This document shows positions 53,901-62,642 of a DNA stretch of 64,000 nucleotides, one piece after another. Source of the DNA: Bacteroides mediterraneensis (GTDB lineage: Bacteria > Bacteroidota > Bacteroidia > Bacteroidales > Bacteroidaceae); contig NZ_LT635783.1 of NCBI RefSeq assembly GCF_900128455.1, forward strand, positions 2,072,919 to 2,136,918. The letters are read 5' to 3'. The stretch's first letter is position 1, and every line of letters begins with the position of its first letter. The translations under genes were made by a program, and so were the position numbers. The notes under the pieces are model-generated. The model was not told the DNA's origin, did no database searches, and saw nothing but the letters and a program-made list of their open reading frames with translations.

Positions 53901-54508
53901 TCGGTTACAAATTCCGTATGGTTGAGCATGTCTACAAAGCCGCCTTCTGTCAAAATATTGTTCGGCAGAAGCAGCTCAGTATAGTCGGCCATAGAGCCGA
54001 AACACTGGTTGATGATGGGATTGTCATGACACCATGCGGTTATGAGCAGGGCAAACTGTTCGGTTACTTTCGTATCATCGTCAAGTAACTCTATTACGCG
54101 CTGACGAAGATCTTCTTTCATCAGAGGAAGGTGGCCTTGGCGGGCTTGGTCCACAATAACCGGTGTACGTGCGGCATCGGCATACTGGAGTACAGGAGAA
54201 CAGAGATTGTTCTTCTGCAAGATGCGGATGGCACACAGTCGGTTGAACCAGGTATAGGCAGCTTCTTCATACACTTCATTGATGCCTTTCTGCTGTACAC
54301 GATTGAAGAGAGACATCCACTGATGGTAGAATCCCTCTGTATAAAATTGTCCGTTCCAAAGTGTACCGCCCTGCATAAGTTGCGGTCGGTGTTCTTCGGC
54401 CACATTCCCTTTCCGGTCGAAACCAAGGGTCATAATCTTGGCAGCGATGCCGGTTTTCAATATGTTGCGTGCTTCGGTGGCGAAGCGTTTAATCTTATTG
54501 GTGTCCAT
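50960..54508 (-). CDS. pglX: BREX adenine-specific DNA methyltransferase PglX
   Basis: An 1182-residue PglX of BREX type 1, which marks the host genome at a non-palindromic site and is needed for defence. Motif I is DLKVADLACGSGHILNECF (about 305-320) and motif IV is ALVMNPPYMGAG (about 483-494). The C-terminal third holds the target recognition domain (roughly 620-840) and a long coiled coil near the end (AELTTKESKQLQTLQKQLDE). The segment 51.99-52.65 kb (recognition domain) is AT-richer than the rest. Length is normal; no frameshift or internal stop. Confidence 0.95.
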   Translation of the reverse strand: MDTNKIKRFATEARNILKTGIAAKIMTLGFDRKGNVAEEHRPQLMQGGTLWNGQFYTEGFYHQWMSLFNRVQQKGINEVYEEAAYTWFNRLCAIRILQKNNLCSPVLQYADAARTPVIVDQARQGHLPLMKEDLRQRVIELLDDDTKVTEQFALLITAWCHDNPIINQCFGSMADYTELLLPNNILTEGGFVDMLNHTEFVTDEDFQSPELIGWLYQFYISERKDEVFAKKGKFEADEIPAATQIFTPNWIVKYMVQNTVGRIYLDNNPYETALQKKWQYLVEPSEKTPAENILRYEELTDLKVADLACGSGHILNECFDLLYDLYIAEGYGRGEAIENIFQHNLTGVDIDNRAKQLATFALLLKACQKDASFADAHCLPHVLAMPKLWDEEKNGLVREFLPHFFLGQENQTHVNELIACFDLMQHADSLGSIMKFELSDSTRLLVKQTVEYWHNQDFIPEAIRAQLPAFELILALTEKYHALVMNPPYMGAGSMNEVLSKYVKKNYEEGKADLFSTFMMLSIDRLVANGKYGMINMQSWMFLSSFEKFRSTLLNNYHIENMLHLGPRTFDELSGEVVQNTAFVIAKHKSDEGGVYFRLVDGKNCTDKKGMFLRALRERSSKVYYQNVFQSDFEKIPGCPIGYWASEKMIACFLYGINITHYGISDGQNITGNNNKYLRYIWEVSKTNSGKGHKWVPIAKGGSFRRWYGNIEDVIDWSFEARQEYKNNPVARIQDEYLWYRTGITWNLICSGKNGTGFRILPKDYLFNKAAPTIVMKNENIDMTNYILAYLNTRVVHSIMNLMNPTFNTNIAEVFTLKLRVQDSLKAKIDNITLQNISISCQDWDAHETSWDFQRNELLNMDAEIPREEPHPDSIEWRVEQYKKKWEQMFNQLHTNEEELNRQFIEIYGLQDELTPNVPLDEITILQQGEISFVPSAEGEDAPKVMKWNDDVIIKQLISYAVGCMMGRYRLDKPGLHIAHPEPTEEEIAPYSYHGRKYDIDDDGILPLMNSDCGFSDNAPLRMADFVRIAFGEETQVENLNYMEQCLGKTLEQYFVKDFWKDHKKMYQNRPIYWLFASKKGTFQVIAYMHRMNAYTVERIRAKYLLPFIEHLEQEIKKLDMRRAELTTKESKQLQTLQKQLDECREYHERLQVVAEQAISFDLDDGVVVNYAKFGDILAKLK

Positions 54509-54531
54509 ATATCTTTCGTTATCTTTTTGAG

Positions 54532-55380
54532 CTAATTATCCCAAATAGCTTTCAAGTCATTCTGTAACATTTCAATTTCATCATATCCTGTGGTATGCAA
54601 TCCTTTATCAAGAATGTCTGTCCTGAAAGCAATGCCCGTTCCTTTGCACAGCAGGGTCCCGATGTGCAGTATCAGCTTATACAGTTGGTGACCTTGAATG
54701 TGCAAGTAGGCATTTTCCGGAGTTAAAATTCCATTTGGATTGGCCGGTTCTTCTGTCAGTCCACCTGTTGCGGCTTCAAACAGGGACTGAACGGTTTTCA
54801 GATATGCTTTGCCGTTATCTGCTAAATCAGCACGTTTAGGTTGCAGAGGAATACAGGCATTGAATTTCGATACATTCCACAACTGATTGAGACGGCTGTC
54901 TGCCCCGTACCGAATCAGATACAACAACGGCTTATAAACGATTCTCGAAAACGACGTAAGAAAAGCCTGCATGTCAAAATCAGTTTCAGGTTGTATCAGC
55001 TTCATGCGTTCATTGAGATGAGAGGCTTCGCATAAGTGATTCTCCCACGAATAGGCATAGGTCTGAGCAATGAAATTCTTTGCTGAAAATTCAGTCTCAC
55101 CTCTTAACAAACGCAAATCACTGTCTATGCAGATAAAGAAACGCGCAGTAAGGTAAGGTCTGAATTTCAGGCATTGCTCACATCCGCGGGTGTCTTTACC
55201 GTCATCACTTTTGCTGAAATACAGGTAGCGGTAACGTCCCGGGTTAATGGTTTGAAGTTGATAGTCCCAAAATGTCTCATCTTCCTCGTCTTCCAGATGT
55301 ATCACGGCTTGATAACGTCCTGTCAGGGCAAGATTCCGATAAAGCTTGGCTTGTTTCTCTATCCAATTGATTCCTTCCAT
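54532..55380 (-). CDS. DUF4435 protein, PARIS AriB-like TOPRIM nuclease
   Basis: A 282-residue protein whose N-terminal part shows the DUF4435 signature: HLEDEEDETFWDYQL (E30, D31, E33), YLYFSKSDDGKDTRGC and FFICIDSDLRLLRGE (acidic DSD at 86-88), then YAYSWENHLCEASHL. These acidic residues form a TOPRIM-like active site. Together with the ATPase gene upstream (8 bp) it matches the AriA/AriB pair of PARIS, where AriB is the nuclease effector, reported to cut tRNA. The pair lies between brxC and pglX. PARIS is triggered by phage anti-restriction proteins, which would suit a location inside BREX. Confidence 0.8.
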   Translation of the reverse strand: MEGINWIEKQAKLYRNLALTGRYQAVIHLEDEEDETFWDYQLQTINPGRYRYLYFSKSDDGKDTRGCEQCLKFRPYLTARFFICIDSDLRLLRGETEFSAKNFIAQTYAYSWENHLCEASHLNERMKLIQPETDFDMQAFLTSFSRIVYKPLLYLIRYGADSRLNQLWNVSKFNACIPLQPKRADLADNGKAYLKTVQSLFEAATGGLTEEPANPNGILTPENAYLHIQGHQLYKLILHIGTLLCKGTGIAFRTDILDKGLHTTGYDEIEMLQNDLKAIWDN

Positions 55381-55388
55381 ACGCCGTG

Positions 55389-56108
55389 TTACTTTGTGAT
55401 TTGTTCCATATACCAGACTTTATCTCCCCATCCATCTCCGAACAGGGCAGGGGAATGAGTCGTAATGAAAAACTGAGCGTTGGGATTGAAACGAACCAAC
55501 AGGTTGATAAGTTCAAACTGCCAGTCTATATCCAGTGAGTTTTCCGGTTCGTCAATCAGAACGATAGATTCACGTTTGCCCAATAAAAATACACGGAGCA
55601 GAATCAGCAGTACCTGCATCTCTCCGGAAGAAAGCGCTCCCACGGGTAGCGTACCGTTATCAGTAATCACAGAAAATTTGCTTCCCTCTATCTCTATCCG
55701 TTTGCGGGTTAAAGCGAACAAGCCGTTGATTGTTTTCTGAAAATCAGCAATCTGTGCTTTTAATTCTTCTTGTTTCTCAGCAGAACTGTCTATCATGGAC
55801 ATACGAACATTCATCAGTGAAGGACCGGTTTTCATGTCATAGATGAAATACTCCAAATCTTGCGCTAATGCCGTAGCTGTCTTCCGCTTATCTCGCATGG
55901 CAATATTATCAATGGAAGGCAGATAAACAATGTATTCACTTTGTCCATGGTTATCCGCCACCAGTGACTCATAGAGGTTTTTCAGAAACGTGGTTTTCCC
56001 ACTTCCATTTACCCCCATTATAATGTTGACATCGGGATGGGCCGCGAACTGGACCTTCTGTTTGTTCCAAAGGTCGATATTTACTTCCGATATTCTTGAC
56101 AGTGACAT
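55389..56108 (-). CDS. ABC-type AAA ATPase, PARIS AriA-like
   Basis: A 239-residue ATPase of the AAA_15/AAA_21 group: Walker A IMGVNGSGKTTFL (30-42), ABC signature ALSSGEMQ, Walker B IVLIDEPENSLD and H-loop FITTHSPAL. AriA holds the effector AriB in check until a trigger is sensed. The protein is shorter than typical AriA, as the insert between Walker A and the signature is small, so it may be a different ATPase-DUF4435 family. It is 24 bp after brxC and 8 bp before the DUF4435 gene. Confidence 0.82.
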   Translation of the reverse strand: MSLSRISEVNIDLWNKQKVQFAAHPDVNIIMGVNGSGKTTFLKNLYESLVADNHGQSEYIVYLPSIDNIAMRDKRKTATALAQDLEYFIYDMKTGPSLMNVRMSMIDSSAEKQEELKAQIADFQKTINGLFALTRKRIEIEGSKFSVITDNGTLPVGALSSGEMQVLLILLRVFLLGKRESIVLIDEPENSLDIDWQFELINLLVRFNPNAQFFITTHSPALFGDGWGDKVWYMEQITK

Positions 56109-56132
56109 ATATTCTAGGTTTTAGGATTGCTG

Positions 56133-59100
56133 TTATTTGATAATCATTACTCCATCGTGGTCGACAAGCAGACGCTCCAATTGCTGACGCAGTCCGTCCA
56201 GATAGCGTTCGATATCTTCTGCATTCGTAATAGGCAGTTTGGTCTTGGTCTGCAGTGAGGCCTGACGGATTCTCTTTTCCTGTTCCGGTAATGTTGGAGG
56301 AGTATACGACATGATTCTCTCTACCTGTTCCTGATAGAAGGCATCGGTATTGACATTGTTCTGCAACACCAGAATATTGGTCGGAGAGGTCTTAAGTTGA
56401 ATCGTCGCTTCACGGTCGGACAATACGCTCACAGGCACATGTTGCTGCTCTGCCACCTGCTTGAGATAGTCGAACATATCATTGTAGGCCGCTTTGATTT
56501 TCTCACGCAAACGGTTTCGTACATCATCCAAGATTCCTGAAAGCTGGTTCATCAGCTTGATGTAGTTACGGAATGTCTTTCCGATAGGCCATGGGTCCTC
56601 TTTCACTTTACAGAATTCACCGACAGCTCCCTGCTGCTCCATAGGTACAAACGGGAAGTTGTAGATATTGTCATCTGCAAACTGAATGAGCTGTTTGTAG
56701 GTAGAAAGCTGGTCGTGCGTGAATTGCACCACTTCCTTGCATTTGTCGGTAAGAGCCTTGGCTTCATCCTTTGACGCGATGAGAAGGTTGAAGAATTTCA
56801 ACGGATCACGCTCATCAAGCCATGATTCAAAGAGTTCAACAGCCTGGCGGATTGGCCCGGAAAAAGGATAGGTGATTATCTGTTGTTCGATATCCTTATA
56901 ACCTTTGACTAATCTGGCAAGACTGCGCTCACTTTCCATGTCACGGCAAGCACGGAACAGTTGGGTGCTGTCGGTAGTGGATGGAGCGGAAGATATGCCG
57001 AATATCTCTTTCCAGGCAGCAATGAAATTCTGAATGACCTGTGGCGAAATAACTTGTGCCTGACGGAGTGTAAACTTGTTGCTTTCGTTCACAATGCGGT
57101 TGGCTACGGTCGTTATTTCTACGTTCGGATTGTTCGAATAAGAATAGTCGCGGTTGTGACGACGTACCAGTTCATTGATGACATAGAGGGTACAGATATT
57201 GTCCCATCCGTATGGCGCTTTTGAGAACTTGGCAAGCACATCCGATACGTTCACCTCTGCAAACTGCTTGTTCAGGTAGATTTCCACTTCGTGTTCTGCA
57301 TCAGTAAGAGCGGCGTTCATGCCTTCATATTCCCCTGCTTCAATATTGCGCAGAATGGCCTTCTTCAACTGTTCCGTAGTACGGGGAATGTTTGGAGAAT
57401 CCACCAGGTTTGCTTTCGTGTAAATTCCTGCCAGATGTTTCTCGATGGCTGCACGGTAACGGTCGTTTCCTTTCTTTTGTCCCAGTTCCGTTTCGTCAAT
57501 CACACTCAGTCCCGAAACAATGGGGCAAGTGTCAAGAATCTTTTCAAATTCTTTTTTGATAAGTCCTTCGTAGAGTTCCTCAGCCCGTTTGGCAAATTCT
57601 TTGCGGGTGTTGGCATTGTCCTCGTTGGGAACAGGGGTAGCCATGTAACGTTCTGCCTGACAGTACCAGTAGAAGGCGTTGTACAAACGTCTGTTCTCAC
57701 GATACTGTGGGCCTACATAATAGACCATCCGGTTGGCATTGCTATTCTGCAGGGCAAGTTGCTCGGCGGTATCATAATCCGGGTCCATCACGAATTCCAC
57801 CATCACATCCGGATTGTTGCTCAGGAAAGTACGTTGTTTGATGGTCAGCCCTACCGAAAAGCTGCGGGTCTTGTATTGCTCCTTATTACGGAGGGCTGTG
57901 ATATATTTATTGAAAATATCCTTCAGCTGCTCGGCCTGTGTATTGTTGTCCACCACCTGGCTTTGAATGAGTTGTGCCACCTTCATCTCTTCCTCGCTGT
58001 AGAAAGTGAACGTGTCTGGTGCGCCCTGCTTGCCTTGCTCGCGGCGGATGATGTTGTTATCACAAAGAAACTCCACAATTTTCTCCACCTCATTTTTGAT
58101 GGTCAGACGGGGTGTTTCCATATTGTTTACCAGAAGTGAAGTCACATTATCCACGGTAGCCGGGAAAAGTAACTGGTCGGTCTGCGAAATATTGCAAATC
58201 ATGAAGAGTACGTTGGCCACACGAACAGCCAGACGGGTCTTTTCGGGCTTGTCTGTCTGGTAAGTGCGTGCCATGCGGAGGGCATTGTCCACGGCCTTCT
58301 GTCCACGAGCCTGCAAGCCTTCCTCGAACATGTTGTTATAGAGTTCATCAAAAGAAATGAACTTACCCAACTCAGCCTCGGCATTGGCTTTGGCTGTAGA
58401 GTGAATCACCTTGATGATGCTTCGCTCATTTCCCTTTACTTCTTTGGCTACATAGCCTAAATTCAGGAAAGAGTTGAATACCTGCATAATCAATTTGAAC
58501 TGATAAGGCACAAAAGGGTAGTAGTCTACAAAATCTTCCTGAGAATCATAACTGCTGTATGAATTAGGAAGTTTGAACTGAAGATCAAAACCGGCTCTAT
58601 ATTTATTGTATAAGTCAGCCAGCACAGGCTTTACTTCTTCCTTCTTGTCGAGGATACGCTTCTGCGTAATCACTTCCGGTTGTGTTCCCTTGAGCGACAC
58701 TTTCACTTCGAAACGCCCCTTGATTTTACCTTCTTTGTCTTTTTCTTCGGCTATATGGCAATCGTCCATAATCTCCGAAAGATCTTGCTGTGCGGTACAA
58801 GCCACCCAGACCTTGTTATCACATGCTTCGGACAGTTTTGTAATGATTTCCTGAAGGTTGAGATAACGGTCGCGTTCCTTGTTGATGAACTGTGAAACTT
58901 CATCGGCAAGGAATATCAGGCGGTAGTCATCGCCTTTGTCTTTCAAATAAGCCGCCAGTTCCAAGCCAAAACGGTCGATGCTCATGTTCGTGTCACGCTT
59001 GATGATACGTTCGCGGATACTATCGACAGAGAGTGTCGGGGCCAGTTCTTTGGCGATGTCAAGCACCCAATCGAGTTCATTATCAATCAAATCGGCTGCC

Positions 59101-59720
59101 ATACCCGGATCATTCCAATCGCCACCTTCCTCGGCAATGCGTTGCTTGAAAGCCTCAAACACACCTTTTTCTTCCAAAGGCTTTTCCAGATTCTGGGCCA
59201 GCGTAATGTTGAACTTATTAAAGCCACGTTTACCATTGAACTCGTTCCAGAAGACATGAAGGAAAGCCTTCTTTTTGTCGGTGGAGTTGTCGTAACTGGT
59301 TTCCAGATTGAAAATGCACGTATCGATGGTGGCACGCTTCATCCAGTTGGCTATGGATGCCAGCTGTTCATAGTCGAAACCCAGATTATGTTTTTCATCG
59401 AGGGGGTCGATGGCCTTGACAGCTTCAAGCAAACGGGAAAAAGCTTCGTCACGGGTAGACGGAGTGATGCAATAGTCAAGGTATTTCAGAAAATGAGATT
59501 TTCCCGACCCGTAGTAACCGTCAATCCAGATACCTACGTGGTCGTATGGCCGGTTGTTCTTTATCGCATCGAGAATACGGAAAAGGCCGTTGATAATCTC
59601 ATCGGTGAACACGTATTCCTGTATTTCCACACGTTCTGTTTCCGGGTCAAACTTGGTGGCACTTACGGCAGGATTGACTGCACGGTCGATGGGCTTGCTA
59701 TATAGTTCTTTCAGTTTCAT
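56133..59720 (-). CDS. brxC: BREX P-loop ATPase BrxC
   Basis: A 1195-residue BrxC/PglY-type protein. Walker A is IWIDGYYGSGKSHFLKYLDY (68-75 GYYGSGKS), with Walker B around DYRLIFLADEVSQFI and a long central helical part. It is essential for BREX and is thought to be the ATP-driven core of the complex. It starts 3 bp after the brxB stop. Length is normal for type 1 BREX. Confidence 0.96.
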   Translation of the reverse strand: MKLKELYSKPIDRAVNPAVSATKFDPETERVEIQEYVFTDEIINGLFRILDAIKNNRPYDHVGIWIDGYYGSGKSHFLKYLDYCITPSTRDEAFSRLLEAVKAIDPLDEKHNLGFDYEQLASIANWMKRATIDTCIFNLETSYDNSTDKKKAFLHVFWNEFNGKRGFNKFNITLAQNLEKPLEEKGVFEAFKQRIAEEGGDWNDPGMAADLIDNELDWVLDIAKELAPTLSVDSIRERIIKRDTNMSIDRFGLELAAYLKDKGDDYRLIFLADEVSQFINKERDRYLNLQEIITKLSEACDNKVWVACTAQQDLSEIMDDCHIAEEKDKEGKIKGRFEVKVSLKGTQPEVITQKRILDKKEEVKPVLADLYNKYRAGFDLQFKLPNSYSSYDSQEDFVDYYPFVPYQFKLIMQVFNSFLNLGYVAKEVKGNERSIIKVIHSTAKANAEAELGKFISFDELYNNMFEEGLQARGQKAVDNALRMARTYQTDKPEKTRLAVRVANVLFMICNISQTDQLLFPATVDNVTSLLVNNMETPRLTIKNEVEKIVEFLCDNNIIRREQGKQGAPDTFTFYSEEEMKVAQLIQSQVVDNNTQAEQLKDIFNKYITALRNKEQYKTRSFSVGLTIKQRTFLSNNPDVMVEFVMDPDYDTAEQLALQNSNANRMVYYVGPQYRENRRLYNAFYWYCQAERYMATPVPNEDNANTRKEFAKRAEELYEGLIKKEFEKILDTCPIVSGLSVIDETELGQKKGNDRYRAAIEKHLAGIYTKANLVDSPNIPRTTEQLKKAILRNIEAGEYEGMNAALTDAEHEVEIYLNKQFAEVNVSDVLAKFSKAPYGWDNICTLYVINELVRRHNRDYSYSNNPNVEITTVANRIVNESNKFTLRQAQVISPQVIQNFIAAWKEIFGISSAPSTTDSTQLFRACRDMESERSLARLVKGYKDIEQQIITYPFSGPIRQAVELFESWLDERDPLKFFNLLIASKDEAKALTDKCKEVVQFTHDQLSTYKQLIQFADDNIYNFPFVPMEQQGAVGEFCKVKEDPWPIGKTFRNYIKLMNQLSGILDDVRNRLREKIKAAYNDMFDYLKQVAEQQHVPVSVLSDREATIQLKTSPTNILVLQNNVNTDAFYQEQVERIMSYTPPTLPEQEKRIRQASLQTKTKLPITNAEDIERYLDGLRQQLERLLVDHDGVMIIK

Positions 59721-59723
59721 GGG

Positions 59724-60335
59724 TTATTCGTTAATTAAAAGGGTGGCGCGATAGGTATGATTATCGGGAAGGGTGTCAAACAACCGGAAAGAGTTCTGGT
59801 CACGATGACCTGGATAAAACACGATAATCTTATATTTCTCCGTCTCGTTGTAATCTTCATAAAGAGCCAGAAACTCATTGACTCTCAAATAGGGATACAT
59901 ACTGCCGATACCGTACATGAAAACGTACGGGCGACGATACTGGTCCTTGATGGTGATATGGTCAATGATACGTTGATGAATAAACCGGACAAACTCTGGA
60001 GAATGTGCGTTACGGGTAAGCGTATCCTGCGTATTTTTTGCAGTAGACGGATCGCGCTGTTCTTTCTCCATCAAATATTTCAACATGGACGGATGACGCA
60101 GGAACTTCTTCTGGTCCAAGAAGTGACAGAACTCCTCAAACAGGTTCAACGTAAGCACATCCACATAGTTGATGGGACGGATAAGATTCGCTTTAAACTC
60201 TTGTATCTGTCTGCGGATATCGTATTCCTTGTCTGCCGGATATTGGTAGATAAAGAAGTTGTAGAACAAGTCTCCATTTTCCGGGTCCTGAAAACCGGGA
60301 CTGTTCAGTTTGTCATCAAGCTCTTTTAGGGTCAT
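59724..60335 (-). CDS. brxB: BREX protein BrxB
   Basis: About 203 residues from the ATG at 60335. A longer frame to 60437 exists, but the ATG at 60335 overlaps the brxA stop as ATGA (60332-60335), a clear translational coupling. It belongs to the DUF1788 family, with the conserved LDDKLNSPGFQDPENGDLFYNFFIYQYPADKE start, RPYVFMYGIGSMYPYLR and VFYPGHRDQNSFRLF near the end. BrxB associates with PglZ in characterised systems. Confidence 0.94.
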   Translation of the reverse strand: MTLKELDDKLNSPGFQDPENGDLFYNFFIYQYPADKEYDIRRQIQEFKANLIRPINYVDVLTLNLFEEFCHFLDQKKFLRHPSMLKYLMEKEQRDPSTAKNTQDTLTRNAHSPEFVRFIHQRIIDHITIKDQYRRPYVFMYGIGSMYPYLRVNEFLALYEDYNETEKYKIIVFYPGHRDQNSFRLFDTLPDNHTYRATLLINE

Positions 60336-60958
60336 AATAGGGTTTTCTTTATATTTTCTATTTCGTAGGGCTGCAACAGACAGGCTTCGAGAAACCAGGA
60401 TGCACCTTTGGCCAGATAATAACTGAAGTTGCTGCAAACGAGTGCATTCAAATGGCTCTCCCGGTCCAGCATACCGACTTTTCGGAGAATGGTCAGATAA
60501 GCACTTGCCACCCGATCTTTGGTATTGTCACTCCAGGAATCAACAAACTCATCTTTCGCTGAGATTTCATTTAACTCCATCATGAGGTCCTCTTTTTTCA
60601 CACTTCTGGAAATGCTGTTCCATTTTTTCATGGTCACATTGACATGAAAATCAAAGCATATTTTATAGGTCTTCAAGATTACGTAGAAAAGGGCGGCTAC
60701 CTTGTCAGAATCATTCATTTTCAGAAAGTCATTCCAAAAATAGGCCGGCATCGCTTCATAGCGGCGCTTGATTTCAAGAATGGCTTTTGCACGTGAACGT
60801 TCAGCATTTATTTGCAACAGATGGTTGTTCACCTTCTCCTCATTCAGCAGTTCCTCACTATTGGTTGCCTGCAATAAAGGTAGAAGTGTGACGGTTTCTT
60901 CAAATAGAAAACCTCCCCCCGTTATGGCTGCTGTATATGGACTGTTTTTTTTATTCAT
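60332..60958 (-). CDS. brxA: BREX protein BrxA
   Basis: A 208-residue DUF1819-family protein, the first gene of the operon. It shows the family pattern TGGGFLFEETVTLLPLL, KAILEIKRRYEAMPAYFW, and DRVASAYLTILRKVGMLDRE. BrxA is a small DNA-binding protein in other BREX systems. All nine genes down to brxL are spaced by at most 25 bp. Confidence 0.93.
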   Translation of the reverse strand: MNKKNSPYTAAITGGGFLFEETVTLLPLLQATNSEELLNEEKVNNHLLQINAERSRAKAILEIKRRYEAMPAYFWNDFLKMNDSDKVAALFYVILKTYKICFDFHVNVTMKKWNSISRSVKKEDLMMELNEISAKDEFVDSWSDNTKDRVASAYLTILRKVGMLDRESHLNALVCSNFSYYLAKGASWFLEACLLQPYEIENIKKTLL

Positions 60959-61072
60959 TTTATGTTAGCATGTTTGAGCCATCCGTTCGTTGTTTGCTCT
61001 TCTGCAAAACGACTTGAAGGCGATTCAAAATTTTGTTTCCCCTATATTTATATATAAGGTCATATCTTTCAA

Positions 61073-61080
61073 CAAAAATA
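61073..61080 (-). promoter_or_regulatory. Possible -7 box for the BREX operon
   Basis: Minus-strand TATTTTTG, about 115 bp before brxA. It is the best match in the 271-bp gap (60959-61229); there is no -33 partner, and no WYL or BrxR-type regulator gene is present here. Confidence 0.35.
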
Positions 61081-61217
61081 ATGTTTTTATTCGAAGTATC
61101 ATTCTGAGACTAGGATTAAAAAGGCAATTCGCTTAAAAAAGTGTATTTCTAGATTCTTCCATTCATTCTTTTCCCAAGAAAAAACTTCTTCCAAACGGTC
61201 ATTTCCCCGCTTTCCAC

Positions 61218-61225
61218 TATCTTTG
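61218..61225 (+). promoter_or_regulatory. -7 promoter box for the pnuT-thiN pair
   Basis: TATCTTTG ends only 4 bp before the ATG at 61230, so the transcript would start at or next to the start codon. Confidence 0.55.
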
Positions 61226-61229
61226 CGCC

Positions 61230-61826
61230 ATGAATTACCTGGAACTGTTTGGAACCCTCGTGGGGTTGGTCTATCTGGCACTGGAGTATCGCGCCAGCAT
61301 CTACCTGTGGCCGGTGTCCATCATCATGCCGGCCATCTATCTGGTGGTGTATTATCAGGCCGGACTGTATGCCGATTTCGGAATCAATGTCTACTACCTG
61401 CTTGCCTCGGTGTACGGCTGGATGGCCTGGAGCCGAAGGAAGAGAAAGACAGACCCGGCACAGCCAGTAGCGGAACTGCCCATCACTTCCATGCCGCGCA
61501 AGGTGTATCTGCCCCTGACGGCTGTGTTTGCGGTGTGCTGGCTGGCCATCGCGTGGATACTGATTGAGTGGACCGACAGCAATGTACCTTGGACCGACAG
61601 CTTCACCACGGCCCTGAGTGTGGTGGGGATGTGGATGCTGGCCCGTAAGTACGTGGAACAGTGGGGAGTATGGATGGTGGTCGACTGGGTATGCTGCGGA
61701 CTATACGTATATAAAGGATTGTATTTCACAGCGGTGCTTTACGGCGTGTATGCCGTAGTGGCCATTTTCGGATGGAGAAGATGGCGGACAGCGATGAGGA
61801 CTGAACCCCAGGTTGAAAACGAATAA
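61230..61826 (+). CDS. pnuT: PnuC-family vitamin transporter, probably thiamine (PnuT)
   Basis: A 198-residue membrane protein with about seven helices and the PnuC motifs ALEYRASIYLWPVSIIMPAIYL, NVYYLLASVYGWMAW and QWGVWMVVDWVCCGLYVYKGLYFTAVLYGVY. In Bacteroides, PnuC-family carriers next to thiamine pyrophosphokinase are thiamine transporters (PnuT), and the next gene here is thiN. Nicotinamide riboside cannot be excluded. The TonB receptor often upstream in this operon is not present; the BREX operon lies there instead. Confidence 0.88.
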   Translation: MNYLELFGTLVGLVYLALEYRASIYLWPVSIIMPAIYLVVYYQAGLYADFGINVYYLLASVYGWMAWSRRKRKTDPAQPVAELPITSMPRKVYLPLTAVFAVCWLAIAWILIEWTDSNVPWTDSFTTALSVVGMWMLARKYVEQWGVWMVVDWVCCGLYVYKGLYFTAVLYGVYAVVAIFGWRRWRTAMRTEPQVENE

Positions 61827-61884
61827 TGAAGCAAGTCGCATGGAACACAACGAGTATAAAATGTATTTATCAAAGGAGGAAAGG

Positions 61885-62523
61885 ATGCAGACTGTCTTGC
61901 CTTTCGTGCCCGAAGCGGTAGTGGTGGGCAACGGCGATTTCCCTTCGCATCCGTTCCCACTGGCTGTGCTGGATGCTTCGCCGTACGTGGTGTGCTGCGA
62001 CGGAGGGGCGGACGCGCTGGTGGACAGCGGACGGATGCCCGGTTGGATAGTGGGCGACGGCGATTCGCTCTCGGAAACGAATCGGGTGCGTTTTCACGAC
62101 CGGATACATCGCATCTCCGAGCAGGAGACGAACGACCAGACGAAAGCGGTCACTTTTCTGGCCGACAAAGGCATCCGGCGGATTGTCTTCGTGGGGGCTA
62201 CGGGCAAGCGGGAAGACCATACCTTGGGAAATATCAGCCTGCTCATGGAATACCAGCAGATGGGACTGGAGGTGGCGATGCTGACCGATTACGGGTCGTT
62301 TGTGCCAGCCGCCGATACGGAGGAGTTTGCAGGGTTTCCCCGTCAGCAGGTGTCGGTATTCAATGTGGATGCAGTGCAGCTGCGGAGCGAAGGGTTGCGG
62401 TATCCGCTGTATGATTTCCATAGCTGGTGGCAGGGGACACTGAACGAAGTGACAGGGCACGGTTTCCGCATTCAAGCAAAGGGTCGTTACTTGGTGTATC
62501 GTACTTATGAAGCAAAGAAATAA
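61885..62523 (+). CDS. thiN: Thiamine pyrophosphokinase
   Basis: About 212 residues from the ATG at 61885, which has a strong AGGAGG ribosome binding site 5 nt upstream; longer frames start at 61813, 61840 or 61861. The catalytic region shows YVVCCDGGADALVDSG, WIVGDGDSLS, DQTKAVTFLADKG and GATGKREDHTLGNISLLM, as in thiamine pyrophosphokinases, which make thiamine diphosphate from thiamine and ATP. It follows the transporter gene, with which it is likely cotranscribed. Confidence 0.9.
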   Translation: MQTVLPFVPEAVVVGNGDFPSHPFPLAVLDASPYVVCCDGGADALVDSGRMPGWIVGDGDSLSETNRVRFHDRIHRISEQETNDQTKAVTFLADKGIRRIVFVGATGKREDHTLGNISLLMEYQQMGLEVAMLTDYGSFVPAADTEEFAGFPRQQVSVFNVDAVQLRSEGLRYPLYDFHSWWQGTLNEVTGHGFRIQAKGRYLVYRTYEAKK

Positions 62524-62642
62524 CTCACAGTAGATGGGAATATTCACCGCCACCCGCCGTATATCAAAAAACGACTTATATTTAAGTTGTATCTGTACAT
62601 ATTCGTAACTATCTGATAATCATACAGCTAATATTTTCTAAG

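Noticed and set aside
59724..60437. Longer form of BrxB starting at 60437
   Set aside because: The ATG at 60335 overlaps the brxA stop as ATGA and begins the conserved DUF1788 sequence.
61104..61109. CTGAGA upstream of pnuT, as in the TPP riboswitch
   Set aside because: None of the other conserved TPP aptamer parts (CTGATCTGG, TAATGCC region) is near, and the region lies between the brxA start and the pnuT promoter.
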